A stretch of DNA of 23,606 nt from Syntrophomonadaceae bacterium (GTDB lineage: Bacteria > Bacillota > Syntrophomonadia > Syntrophomonadales > Syntrophomonadaceae): NCBI GenBank assembly GCA_028686565.1, contig JAQUBU010000005.1, forward strand, positions 1 to 23,606. The letters are read 5' to 3'. The notes below the pieces were generated by a model. That model was given only the letters and a program-made list of their open reading frames with translations. It made no database searches and was not told where the DNA came from. Below are positions 1 through 6,446 of this stretch, one piece after another (the stretch's first letter is position 1; each line of letters starts with the position of its first letter). The position numbers and the translations under genes are program-made.

Positions 1-167
1 TTCGCTGCGTCCGCTTTGTCAGTGCTATTGATCCATCCCTCCACAAACTTGCCGATGCGTACTTGATTAACATTATCATAATCCAGTACATGTAAAGACT
101 TTTTGACCGCCTCTCCCTGAGGGTCAAGGACTCCCTCTTTTAACGTCACATAAACATTGGCTTTCAA
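1..167 (-). CDS. purS: PurS subunit of FGAM synthase (partial, 3' end outside window)
   Basis: PurS is the small subunit that bridges PurL and PurQ in phosphoribosylformylglycinamidine synthase, the fourth step of purine synthesis. The visible N-terminus reads MKANVYVTLKEGVLDPQGEA and continues through VRIGKFVEGW, which fits the conserved PurS pattern (VYVTLK..VLDPQG...VRIGK). About 55 codons are present and the gene runs off the left edge, where purQ and purL would be expected. Two consecutive TTG codons (first bases at 170 and 167) could be the start. AGGAG at 180-176 lies 5 and 8 bases upstream respectively, and I prefer 167. It is the fourth gene of the purE-purB-purC-purS operon, about 40 bases after purC. 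Confidence 0.88.
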   Translation of the reverse strand, partial: MKANVYVTLKEGVLDPQGEAVKKSLHVLDYDNVNQVRIGKFVEGWINSTDKADAA

Positions 168-208
168 CAAAGCTACTCCTCCTTTAAGCGTTTACACCAA
201 ACTATAAT

Positions 209-919
209 TTAAAATGCTGCTTCAATTCTTCTGACCACTTCCTGGTATGCTTCCTCTTCCTTGCCTAAATCACGACGGAAACGGTCTTTATCTAATTTTT
301 CAAAGCTTTCTTTGTCCCAGAGGCGGCAGGTGTCAGGTGATATTTCATCTCCCAGCAAAATCCGTCCCTCAAATACTCCAAACTCCAGTTTGAAATCAAC
401 CAGTATGATGCCAATTTGATCAAAAAATATTTTTAATAAATCATTGATTTTTAAAGCTTGAACCTGCACTTCGCTCAACTGTTCCTGACTCGCCCAGCTC
501 ATAACCCGGGCATGATATTCATTAATCAGCGGATCATGCAGCTCATCATTTTTATAATAAAACTCAATGATAGGACCGGATAAGACAGTACCTTCTTCTT
601 TTCCCAACCTGCCAGCCAGGCTTCCTGCAACTATATTGCGTACTACCACTTCCACAGGGATAATACTCAGTTTTTTTACCAGTACTTTTCTTTCATCTAT
701 CTGTTCCAGCAAATGGGTCTCAACCCCATGTTTCTCAAGATACTTGAACAGCAGGCAAGAGACCCGGTTGTTTACAATGCCTTTATTTTTAATCGTACCC
801 TTTTTAGTACCGTCAAAAGCAGTGGCATCGTCTTTGTATATCATTAAGACCTGACTGGCATCATCAGTAACATAAATCTGCTTAGCTTTACCTTCATAAA
901 TTAAATCTCCCTGTTTCAT
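209..919 (-). CDS. purC: Phosphoribosylaminoimidazole-succinocarboxamide (SAICAR) synthase
   Basis: PurC ligates aspartate to CAIR using ATP in the cytoplasm, giving SAICAR. The protein is 236 residues, the usual size for the single-domain bacterial enzyme. It opens with QGDLIYEGKAKQIY, the nucleotide-binding strand motif of the family, and has VVVRNIVAGSLAGR and the C-terminal signature LVDFKLEFG. The ATG at 919 is preferred over the TTG just upstream at 922, because the purine-rich AAAGGGGGA then sits 7 bases before it. It follows purB by 27 bases and precedes purS, so it is co-transcribed. Nothing unusual is seen in the active-site motifs. Confidence 0.96.
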   Translation of the reverse strand: MKQGDLIYEGKAKQIYVTDDASQVLMIYKDDATAFDGTKKGTIKNKGIVNNRVSCLLFKYLEKHGVETHLLEQIDERKVLVKKLSIIPVEVVVRNIVAGSLAGRLGKEEGTVLSGPIIEFYYKNDELHDPLINEYHARVMSWASQEQLSEVQVQALKINDLLKIFFDQIGIILVDFKLEFGVFEGRILLGDEISPDTCRLWDKESFEKLDKDRFRRDLGKEEEAYQEVVRRIEAAF

Positions 920-946
920 CAAAATTTCCCCCTTTAATCCCTGCTG

Positions 947-2242
947 CTATTCCAGACCACAACGCCTGAAAATATAATCAACATTGGCAGTATATATAGC
1001 AAGATCAAAAATTTTGGTAATTTCTTCAGTTGACAAGTGTTTGCTGATCTCTTCGTCATTGGCTACCAATTCCTGAAAATCAAGCCTTTCAGTCCAGCTT
1101 TGCATGGCATTGCGCTGTACCATTTGATAGGCATCTTCCCGCATTAAACCTTTAGCCACCAGAGCCAGCATAAGCTGTTGAGAGAAGGCCAGCCCTTTGG
1201 TTTTATTCAGATTAAACATCATATTGTCAGGATAAATTACCAGACCTTGTACTATCGCAAGGAATTTTTCCAGCATATAATCCAACAATATACAACTATC
1301 CGGAATAATTACCCGCTCTACCGATGAATGGGTCAGGTCCCGTTCATGCCAGAGAGCTACATTCTCCAGAGCTGCCATCGCATTGCCTCTAATCACCCGG
1401 GAAAGACCGGCAACTCGCTCACTCATCATCGGGTTGCGCTTGTGCGGCATGGCCGAGGATCCTTTTTGTCCTTTTTTAAACGGCTCTTCGGCTTCCAGTA
1501 TTTCAGTCCGCTGTAAATTTCTTATTTCTGTCGCCATTTTCTCCAGGGAACTGGCTATCACTGCGAGGGTAGTCATAAACTGAGCATGACGATCACGCTG
1601 AATTATTTGCGTGGACACCGGGCAGGGTTTCAATTCCAGACGGCGGCAAATGTATTCTTCTATCCGAGGGTCGAGATGAGCAAAATTGCCTACTGCACCA
1701 GATACTGCCCCATAGGCTGCTACTTCCCTCGCCTGCTCCAAGCGCAAAGCATTTCTTTCCAGTTCGCTATGCCACAAAGCCATTTTCAAGCCAAAGGTAG
1801 TAGGTTCACCATGAACTCCATGAGTCCGTCCTATATTCAAAGTATACTTGTGCTGCTTGGCTTTTTCAGCTACAACCGTCTTTAGTTTTTCCAATTTTCC
1901 CAGAATTATATTGCTGGCATCCCGCATTTGCATCGCCAGTCCTGTATCCAAGATATCCGAGGAGGTCATCCCCAGGTGAATGTATTTGGAATCATCTCCT
2001 ACATACTCCGCAACACTGGTTAAAAACGCTACAACATCATGGTGAACTTCGGCTTCTATTTCCTCAATTCTCTGACGGTTAAAAGCAGCCCGTTCTTTTA
2101 TTACCTTAACTGCCGACAGCGGAATTTTTCCTAATTCACCCCAGGCTTCACAGGCAGCAACTTCGATCTGCAGCCAATTGTTTAATTTGTTGTTTTCCGA
2201 CCAGATTTTGCCCATTTCGGGCAGAGTATACCTTTCAATCAT
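947..2242 (-). CDS. purB: Adenylosuccinate lyase
   Basis: PurB removes fumarate from SAICAR and from adenylosuccinate, so it acts twice in purine synthesis. The protein of 431 residues begins MIERYTLPEM, typical of the Bacillus-type enzyme. It has the HDVVAF segment, the TSSDILDTG stretch and the fumarase/aspartase superfamily signature GSSAMPHKRNP at about residues 262-272, the mobile loop carrying the catalytic serine. The ATG at 2242 matches the family N-terminus and has AAAGGAG 10 bases upstream. A TTG at 2248 is an alternative. The gap to purE is 345 bases and holds a copy of the structured repeat, so purB could be reached by read-through or by a promoter I cannot identify. Confidence 0.97.
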   Translation of the reverse strand: MIERYTLPEMGKIWSENNKLNNWLQIEVAACEAWGELGKIPLSAVKVIKERAAFNRQRIEEIEAEVHHDVVAFLTSVAEYVGDDSKYIHLGMTSSDILDTGLAMQMRDASNIILGKLEKLKTVVAEKAKQHKYTLNIGRTHGVHGEPTTFGLKMALWHSELERNALRLEQAREVAAYGAVSGAVGNFAHLDPRIEEYICRRLELKPCPVSTQIIQRDRHAQFMTTLAVIASSLEKMATEIRNLQRTEILEAEEPFKKGQKGSSAMPHKRNPMMSERVAGLSRVIRGNAMAALENVALWHERDLTHSSVERVIIPDSCILLDYMLEKFLAIVQGLVIYPDNMMFNLNKTKGLAFSQQLMLALVAKGLMREDAYQMVQRNAMQSWTERLDFQELVANDEEISKHLSTEEITKIFDLAIYTANVDYIFRRCGLE

Positions 2243-2311
2243 GTACAATACTCTCCTTTATTAAAATAACTAAATATGTTAATCTTTTCGCTCCTTAGAG
2301 AAACTATTATT

Positions 2312-2447
2312 TTAAGCATCTGAAGAAACTGGGGAGCAGTTTCTATCACACCGCTGCAACGAGACAGTAGTTTAGTACCCACCACCTAGTAGTTGATAGG
2401 AACCCGATCGCTTAAAGAGCGGTGTACATCTTTTACCTCGTTATATT
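2312..2447 (+). repeat. Structured intergenic repeat, copy A
   Basis: This is a near full-length (~136 bp) copy of a repeat seen seven times in the window. It begins TTAAGCATCTGAAGAAACTG and carries the short inverted repeat GAAACTGGGGAGCAGTTTC. It then has the outer arm CAACGAG, a variable middle, and the closing arm CTCGTTATA. It lies between purE and purB and aligns along its whole length with the copy at 14214-14350. On the transcribed (minus) strand the small hairpin comes last. Function unknown. Confidence 0.8.
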
Positions 2448-2587
2448 AACTCCCCATACCTTAAGGAAATACCTTACGAGCAATCCCATTGGACAGGAGA
2501 GAACAAACTACTTATCAAAATTATCGTAATTGGAGAAGGATTAAAATTATTTAAAAATTCTACTCCTTACTCGTAACGCCTTCTCGC
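2448..2587. other. purE-purB spacer without a recognised gene
   Basis: This 140-base stretch separates the end of purE from repeat copy A. I see no open reading frame with a ribosome binding site. There are only weak inverted repeats, such as TAAGG/CCTTA near 2461-2475 and GGAGAAGG versus CTCCTTACTC near 2530-2580. None is followed by a convincing U-tract, so I do not call a terminator. Confidence 0.4.
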
Positions 2588-3100
2588 CTATTCTTTATTC
2601 AGATAAGCACTGGCACCACTTGCTTTGAGTTTTGCATCCTTTTCCAAGACTTCCGAAGCCATTTTTTGGCGATATTCAAGCATGGCTTGATAAATGCTTT
2701 CATTTTTTAGTGCTAATATCTGCAAAGCCAGTAAGCCAGCATTTGCACTGCCGTTGATGGCTACAGTGGCAACGGGTATACCGCGCGGCATCTGCACTAT
2801 TGAGTATAATGAATCTACTCCTGATAAAGTACTGCTCTTAATCGGTATTCCAATAACCGGAAGAAGCGTATAAGCTGCAATAACCCCTGGTAAATGAGCC
2901 GCTCCTCCAGCCCCGGCAATTATTACTTCGATTCCTCTGTCCCTTGCCCGGGTGGCATATTCAGCAGTTTGAGCAGGTAAACGGTGAGCTGAACAAATGG
3001 TATATTCATAATCGATTCCGAATTTTTCTAAAATATCTCCCGCTTCTTTCATAATTGCCAGATCAGAATCACTACCCATTATTATTCCTACCTGAGGCAT
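2588..3100 (-). CDS. purE: N5-carboxyaminoimidazole ribonucleotide mutase (PurE)
   Basis: PurE produces CAIR, the substrate of PurC. The 170-residue protein has the family's phosphate-binding motif GSDSD at residues 9-13, the catalytic SAHR at 37-40, and GAGGAAHLPG at about 63-72. The start ATG at 3100 has AAGGGG about 9 bases upstream. No purK lies next to it. In many bacteria class I PurE needs PurK-made N5-CAIR, so purK would have to lie elsewhere, or this could be a class II enzyme using AIR and CO2 directly. I cannot separate these from sequence alone. It is the first gene of the operon and sits behind a PRPP-type riboswitch. Confidence 0.96.
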   Translation of the reverse strand: MPQVGIIMGSDSDLAIMKEAGDILEKFGIDYEYTICSAHRLPAQTAEYATRARDRGIEVIIAGAGGAAHLPGVIAAYTLLPVIGIPIKSSTLSGVDSLYSIVQMPRGIPVATVAINGSANAGLLALQILALKNESIYQAMLEYRQKMASEVLEKDAKLKASGASAYLNKE

Positions 3101-3104
3101 TAAA

Positions 3105-3307
3105 ACACACCCCTTTTTTCATATTTTTATACCTTGATTCAGACTTTTTCTCAGACATTTTTCTTAGTTTTTAATCAGCTCTTGCTCGGGCAATGTCCCC
3201 TTTTTGTAAGGGGACACACCCCTTTTTTCTAATTTTCAATCCTTGTTTCAGACTTATTCTTATATCACTTCTAGTTTTAAAACAGCCTCTGCTCGGGCAA
3301 TGTCCCC
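3105..3307 (-). repeat. Tandem imperfect duplication in the purE leader
   Basis: Two copies, 3105-3200 and 3214-3307, repeat with a period of 109 bases. Both share ACACACCCCTTTTTTC at the low-coordinate end and GCTCGGGCAATGTCCCC at the high-coordinate end, with a diverged AT-rich middle that still aligns (for example TTCAGACTT). On the transcribed strand each copy ends in AAAAAAGGGGTGTGT, the sequence that serves as the purE ribosome binding site. The leader therefore holds a decoy copy of that site with no start codon. At the junction TGTCCCCTT and AAGGGGACA (3194-3216) form a 9-bp stem with a 5-base loop. Confidence 0.8.
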
Positions 3308-3322
3308 ATTTCCAGAGAAATT

Positions 3323-3475
3323 AAAAAGCCCGGGTGACAGAGTTTCGTAACCGAAACCTATCCGCCTGGGCTTTTATCCCTATACGGTGTAGTGCACTTA
3401 GCGCACCTGTGTCACTCGGACCAGCCATGTTCATGCCACATGCGGAACCCTAGACACACTTTCGTGTTTCCAAGC
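3323..3475 (-). promoter_or_regulatory. ykkC-family riboswitch, PRPP type (subtype 2b), with terminator
   Basis: On the minus strand this leader holds the ykkC-family blocks in order: GTGTGTCTAGGGTTCCGC, GGCTGGTCCGAGTGACACAG, TACACCG, and GGGATAAAAGCCCAGGCGG followed by ATAGGTTTC. GTGTC and GACAC form the closing helix. The 3' block CCCAGGCGGATAGG fits my recollection of the PRPP riboswitch consensus better than the CCCGGGAGA of guanidine-I riboswitches. The gene downstream is purE, as expected for PRPP sensing. AAAAGCCC (3375-3368) pairs with GGGCTTTT (3331-3324), closed by an inner GTTTCG/CGAAAC hairpin and followed by a U-run, giving an intrinsic terminator that overlaps the conserved 3' block. 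From the known class I infer that PRPP prevents termination. Class certainty is high. The ligand call rests on subtype features and context. Confidence 0.9.
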
Positions 3476-3505
3476 CTATTCAGCTTTTAGGCATTTTACA
3501 CCTTG

Positions 3506-3534
3506 ATATTAACAAAGGTTTCCCAGCCTGTCAA
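3506..3534 (-). promoter_or_regulatory. Sigma-A promoter of the purine operon
   Basis: On the minus strand a consensus -35 TTGACA (3534-3529) and a -10 TAATAT (3511-3506) are separated by exactly 17 bases. Transcription would begin near 3499, about 25 bases before the riboswitch aptamer. A hairpin GCCTA/TAGGC lies between the two. This is the best-matching -35 element seen in the window. Confidence 0.75.
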
Positions 3535-3546
3535 CTTTATGCTCTA

Positions 3547-3606
3547 TTTAAGCATCGGAAGAACTGCGGAACAATTCTTCCGCAACGCTGCAACAAGATC
3601 GGGAAT
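3547..3606 (+). repeat. Structured intergenic repeat, copy B (partial, diverged)
   Basis: This has TTAAGCATCGGAAGAACTGC followed by GGAACAATTCTTCCGCAACG and GCTGCAACAAGAT, recognisable as the first ~60 bases of the repeat. The small hairpin is rearranged (GAAGAA...TTCTTC, with GCGGAA/TTCCGC as an alternative on the other strand). It fills the gap between the hydrolase stop codon and the purine-operon promoter. It may serve as the hydrolase transcript end. Confidence 0.6.
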
Positions 3607-4812
3607 TTAGTCCCGAAGTTGCGCATCCAGCCACCGCACTACTTTGCGGGCAAAAAGCAACTCCATGTGATTTACCTTAAGGATTTTTTTATCACGCAAT
3701 TTGGCACCGGATTTCTGCAAGCCATCGGAATGGTGCGCACTTGCAACAAATACCACTCCATCACTGGGACCGCTGCTTTCACCGGGAAATGAGTTGAATT
3801 TTGAGTTATTACCCGCCAGAATAGAAATTTCAACATCGGGATCAATACCCCAATTATCCATTTGGGTGATCATTGAATCCCCATCTTTAATCGCAGTATT
3901 TATGCCACGCGAATGGCTAACGAAGCCGGAACCCCCAAAATAGGTTGTCCACCAATCCTGCTGCAATAAGTCAAGAGGATATTCATCATCCCAGCGATAA
4001 AGCATCTGCGCCTGGCCGGGAAAACAGCCGTCACTATATATAGCTCGATCAACGGTTTTCACCATAGTACCCATTGACAAAATTTGATCCCAGGCCATAA
4101 CCCCGTTCGAACCAGAAGTAAAAACTAAATAGTTTTGTAAAGGATTTCGGAACGGATAATCCAAGCCCATATTAGGAACACCCAGCATTATATATCGCCT
4201 GATATCGCCTTGATAAGAATTACTGCTTTTACCCGCCAGATACAAACGGGTTGCCAAACCACCTTTACTATGGGCTACAATATCCACCTGCCGTGCTTTG
4301 GTGATTTCTCTTATTCGGGCCAGTGCATCAGCAAGCTGTTCAGCCTGATAATAATTATCCCCATGGGGATGCGAGAAGGTTACTGCAAATACCCGATAGC
4401 CCAATTCCACCAGCTGCTGCTGCATTCCCTGAAAGCCCATGGAATACAAGTCGGTGAACGAAGTAGCATCCAGCCCAGCTCCATGGATGAGAACTACTGG
4501 AATGGAATTGCGGTTTTTATCCCAACCCGGGGCAAAATGAAGCAAGTATTGGTCAGCGGCAGGAGTTGTGGTTCCAAAATGAGCGGCAATATCAATATCC
4601 CGGTGTACGTTTTCGGCACAGAATCTTTCCGCTTTTTTGTCCTTGAGGTTTACAGCCTTGCAGGATTCGACTTTTTCCCAAAAGCGATTGCTGTTTTTAT
4701 AAGCTACTCCTACGTTAAGAAACATATCCCTTGATAAATTGTGTATATAATCAATCCCGGAGCCTTCTATGGAATTCATAAAAGTTTGCAGCCCGCAAAT
4801 TAAATCTAACAT
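3607..4812 (-). CDS. Alpha/beta hydrolase, class 2 lipase-like
   Basis: The 401-residue protein has an alpha/beta-hydrolase core. PVVLIHGAG at about 105-113 provides the oxyanion strand, and AHSKGG places the nucleophile serine near residue 182 in a GxSxG-like elbow (Ala replaces the first Gly, as in Bacillus-type lipases). The aspartate in SGPSDGVV and the histidine in KVNHMELL are the likely acid and base. About 90 extra residues precede the core. The N-terminus (MLDLICGLQTFMNSIEG) is not a clear signal peptide, so a cytoplasmic role is possible. The ATG at 4812 is chosen because GGGGGAG lies 6 bases before it, and a start 51 bases upstream lacks this. It stands alone between repeat copies. 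Substrate unknown: lipid, ester or a polyester are all possible. Confidence 0.8.
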   Translation of the reverse strand: MLDLICGLQTFMNSIEGSGIDYIHNLSRDMFLNVGVAYKNSNRFWEKVESCKAVNLKDKKAERFCAENVHRDIDIAAHFGTTTPAADQYLLHFAPGWDKNRNSIPVVLIHGAGLDATSFTDLYSMGFQGMQQQLVELGYRVFAVTFSHPHGDNYYQAEQLADALARIREITKARQVDIVAHSKGGLATRLYLAGKSSNSYQGDIRRYIMLGVPNMGLDYPFRNPLQNYLVFTSGSNGVMAWDQILSMGTMVKTVDRAIYSDGCFPGQAQMLYRWDDEYPLDLLQQDWWTTYFGGSGFVSHSRGINTAIKDGDSMITQMDNWGIDPDVEISILAGNNSKFNSFPGESSGPSDGVVFVASAHHSDGLQKSGAKLRDKKILKVNHMELLFARKVVRWLDAQLRD

Positions 4813-4834
4813 TCTAATCTCCCCCTTATGCTGT

Positions 4835-4863
4835 ATTATACCAATTTGGGAGAGCATAACCAA
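4835..4863 (-). promoter_or_regulatory. Promoter of the lipase-like gene
   Basis: On the minus strand TTGGTT (4863-4858) and TATAAT (4840-4835) are 17 bases apart, and TGG directly before the -10 makes an extended -10 element. It lies just upstream of the chosen ATG at 4812, leaving a short leader of about 16 bases that contains the ribosome binding site. This supports the 4812 start, because the longer frame would begin inside the promoter. Confidence 0.65.
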
Positions 4864-4876
4864 GATGGCCCCTTTT

Positions 4877-5006
4877 TAAAGCAATATTCTACATAATCTT
4901 TCGTACCACCGCAGCAAAGATGCGGGGGATTAGCAACCACCACTTAGTCTGTTGATGGGAATCTGACCGTTTAATAAAGCAGGGGGGGCATATTTTCGTC
5001 TCTTTT
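4877..5006 (+). repeat. Structured intergenic repeat, copy C1 (diverged)
   Basis: The copy aligns from a degenerate head (ACCACCGCAGCAAAGATGCGG) through GGGGATTAG, GTTGATGGGAATCTGACCG and TAAAGCAGGGGGGGCATATTT to TCGTCTCTTTT. The outer arms read AAAGA and TCTTT, where other copies have AACGA and TCGTT. Both sides of the stem changed together. The small head hairpin is largely lost. Confidence 0.6.
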
Positions 5007-5081
5007 AGCATCGAAGAACTGCGGAGCAGTTTCTTTCACACCGCTGCAAGGAGGCGGGGGACGTCCCCCGCCTCCTTATAA
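5006..5081 (+). repeat. Structured intergenic repeat, copy C2 (internally deleted, with 30-bp palindrome)
   Basis: This short copy has an intact head (AGCATCGAAGAACTGCGGAG, then CAGTTTCTTTCACACCGCTG). It then jumps from the left outer arm straight to the right one, giving a perfect 30-bp palindrome at 5048-5077 (half-site AAGGAGGCGGGGGAC). The arms read AAGGAGGC and GCCTCCTT instead of AACGAGGC and GCCTCGTT, a paired change. Its end overlaps the stop codon of the 57-residue minus-strand gene. Confidence 0.75.
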
Positions 5082-5249
5082 TTGCCCAAGTTTTCTTTTC
5101 AATCCGCGAATTCTTTCATGTAGACCCATGGCCTCTTCTCGTATCTCTTTATCAGCAATTCCAGACCAGTTTCCCATACCGCTTTCCATTTCGATTGCAT
5201 CCAATCTCTTAATCAAACAATGGGCTAAGTGTTTCGCCAAATCATCCAT
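5076..5249 (-). CDS. Small hypothetical protein, 57 residues
   Basis: I do not recognise this protein. The frame begins MDDLAKHLAHCLIKRLDAIE and ends RGLKRKLGQL. It is highly charged, with no membrane segment and likely all helical (two amphipathic stretches joined near MGNWSG). Support for it being a gene is strong for its size: an AAAAGGAGG ribosome binding site lies 8 bases before the ATG, and the frame is clean to a TAA. The TAA codon falls in the arm of the 30-bp palindrome, which could form the transcript end. It lies between two repeat clusters, downstream of copy D and upstream of the lipase-like gene on the same strand. Function unknown. Confidence 0.7.
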   Translation of the reverse strand: MDDLAKHLAHCLIKRLDAIEMESGMGNWSGIADKEIREEAMGLHERIRGLKRKLGQL

Positions 5250-5306
5250 TCTCCCTGCCTCCTTTTATGAATTGCTTTTTAAAAATAGCTGTTATAAAAA
5301 AACTGC

Positions 5307-5366
5307 TTCAAAGCCCCGGAAGAAATGCGGAGCAGTTTCTTTGGCATACCTGTAACGCGGTGGAGA
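5307..5366 (+). repeat. Structured intergenic repeat, copy D0 (head only)
   Basis: It contains the head hairpin region GGAAGAAATGCGGAGCAGTT, then CTTTGGCATACCTGTAACG and GGTGGAGATT, and stops where the next copy (D1) begins. It is a 60-bp truncated copy placed directly in tandem with D1, in the same orientation. Confidence 0.6.
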
Positions 5367-5514
5367 TTCAAGCATCAGAAGAAACTGCGCAGTAGTTTCA
5401 ACATACTGCTGCAACGAGGCAGCGCCTCGTTTACAACCCGCCGCCAGTTTTTTAACAAGAACCTGACCCCAAAAAATGCGGGGGACATATTTCGCCTCGT
5501 CATAAATTCTTCCA
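5367..5514 (+). repeat. Structured intergenic repeat, copy D1
   Basis: This near full-length copy has the head hairpin (GAAACTGCGCAGTAGTTTC), then GCTGCAACGAGGC, an inner CCCGC...GCGGG pair, GGGGGACATATTTC and the closing GCCTCGT. It also holds an extra right arm: AACGAGGC (5413-5420) is followed after 3 bases by GCCTCGTT (5424-5431). The left arm can therefore close either on this near partner or on the distal one at 5494-5500. Confidence 0.75.
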
Positions 5515-5760
5515 GCATCCAGCTACTTTTATACCTGTTAACTCAACTTTCTGACCAAAAGAACAGGCTGAAAAGCCCGAAAAAGCAATAGAATAAACTG
5601 TTTAAAATTCCATATTGACGAACATCGCGAGCTATCTTATATGTCATAGCAATGACAAGCACACTAGTTTTGTCGCATAATATGTCAACTACGAAAGTTG
5701 AGTTGTTAATTAATACATTTGAGAAAGCCAAATAAAATCCCATGCAACTAATTACAATTT
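5515..5760. other. AT-rich spacer, no supported gene
   Basis: No frame in this stretch has a ribosome binding site. A 66-codon minus-strand frame (5543-5743) has no purine-rich sequence before its ATG and a low-complexity aromatic tail. There are inverted or palindrome-like pieces such as TCAACT/AGTTGA near 5685-5703, but no recognisable element. Confidence 0.4.
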
Positions 5761-5790
5761 TTGTGCAATAATTATTAATAGAAAGATAAT
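5761..5790 (+). promoter_or_regulatory. Candidate promoter of the GerMN lipoprotein gene
   Basis: TTGTGC (5761-5766) and GATAAT (5785-5790) are 18 bases apart, 37 bases before the start codon. The -10 matches consensus at five of six positions and the -35 more weakly. A sporulation sigma factor could instead be used, given the possible GerM-like role, but I cannot tell from the sequence. Confidence 0.4.
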
Positions 5791-5827
5791 TTGTGTAATG
5801 TATTAAGGAAGGAAAGGATGAATTTAT

Positions 5828-6376
5828 TTGAATAAAAAGCTGACTAAGCTCTTTCTTATTTCAACCTTGCTCCTGGCAGTACTCCTGAGCAGTGCTTGTT
5901 CTTCTTCCAAACAACCGGCACCCGAGGTTAAAAACGACCCTAAACCAGTAAGTGAAGCCCAGGAAGTAATTTTGTATTTTGCTGATGAACAAGCCGAATA
6001 CCTGACCCGTGAGAAACGCACCGTGACCTTGCAGGAAGACGAGAGCCCAGCCGAGGCTATTATAAAAGGACTGATCAGCGGCCCTCAGAACAAGAAATTA
6101 GGCGTTACCATACCGTCTGAAGCCAAGCTTCTCACGGTCAATATTAAAGAAAATATTGCTTATGTTGATTTTTCAAAAGAAATTCAAAGTAAACACTGGG
6201 GCGGCAGTGCGGGTGAAAGCATGACCATTTTTTCCATTGTTAACTCACTTACGGAATTGAAAGAAATTAAACAGGTCCAAATACTGGTCGCTGGAGAGAA
6301 ACAGGATTCCCTGGCCGGCCACCTGGATATCAGCCAGCCCATAGCCAGAGATGCAGGCTTAATTAAGGCGGAATAA
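5828..6376 (+). CDS. GerMN-domain lipoprotein
   Basis: The 182-residue protein has a lipoprotein signal: MNKKL, a hydrophobic stretch to about residue 21, and the lipobox LLSSAC with Cys24. A polar linker rich in Pro, Lys and Glu follows. The GerMN domain then covers about residues 45-175 (VILYFADEQAEYLTREKR..., PAEAIIKGLISGP, YVDFSKE, QVQILVAGEK). GerMN domains occur in the sporulation/germination protein GerM and in other envelope lipoproteins. It is probably tethered to the outer face of the cytoplasmic membrane. The start is TTG at 5828 with AGGA 9 bases before it. The ATG at 5819 runs into a stop after five codons. It is monocistronic and convergent with the MocR operon. Confidence 0.85.
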   Translation: MNKKLTKLFLISTLLLAVLLSSACSSSKQPAPEVKNDPKPVSEAQEVILYFADEQAEYLTREKRTVTLQEDESPAEAIIKGLISGPQNKKLGVTIPSEAKLLTVNIKENIAYVDFSKEIQSKHWGGSAGESMTIFSIVNSLTELKEIKQVQILVAGEKQDSLAGHLDISQPIARDAGLIKAE

Positions 6377-6407
6377 TATATAAAGTAAAATGGAATCAGA
6401 ATTCTAA

Positions 6408-6446
6408 GGGGGCAAGGTTATTAAAGCAATAAACTACTTTGCCCCT
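6408..6446. terminator. Candidate bidirectional terminator between the GerMN gene and the MocR operon
   Basis: GGGGCAA (6409-6415) pairs with TTGCCCC (6439-6445) around a 23-base AT-rich loop, between two convergent genes. The U-tracts are poor: TCCTCTATTT on the plus side and TTAGAATTC on the minus side. Termination is therefore likely but not certain. Confidence 0.45.

Noticed and set aside
2312..2447. Classical MITE or insertion-sequence remnant as explanation of the repeat
   Set aside because: The ends (TTAAGCATC and CTCGTTATAAT) are not inverted repeats of each other and no consistent target-site duplication is visible.
3323..3475. Guanidine-I riboswitch reading of the ykkC-family leader
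   Set aside because: The 3' block is CCCAGGCGGATAGG rather than CCCGGGAGA, and the downstream gene is purE rather than a guanidine exporter or carboxylase.
3105..3505. Guanine aptamer in tandem with the PRPP aptamer
   Set aside because: I looked for the purine-riboswitch junction motifs on both sides of the ykkC domain and found none.
4210..4734. A 174-codon plus-strand frame opposite the lipase-like gene
   Set aside because: It is antisense to a gene with clear hydrolase motifs, has no ribosome binding site, and its sequence is low-quality (mixed His/Thr/Phe without motifs).
4877..5514. CRISPR array in the repeat-rich region
   Set aside because: The repeated units are long, diverged and not separated by unique spacers of constant length, and no cas genes are near.
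5543..5743. A 66-codon minus-strand frame in the spacer before the GerMN gene
   Set aside because: No purine-rich site precedes the ATG, and the tail is a low-complexity Phe/Leu/Ser run.
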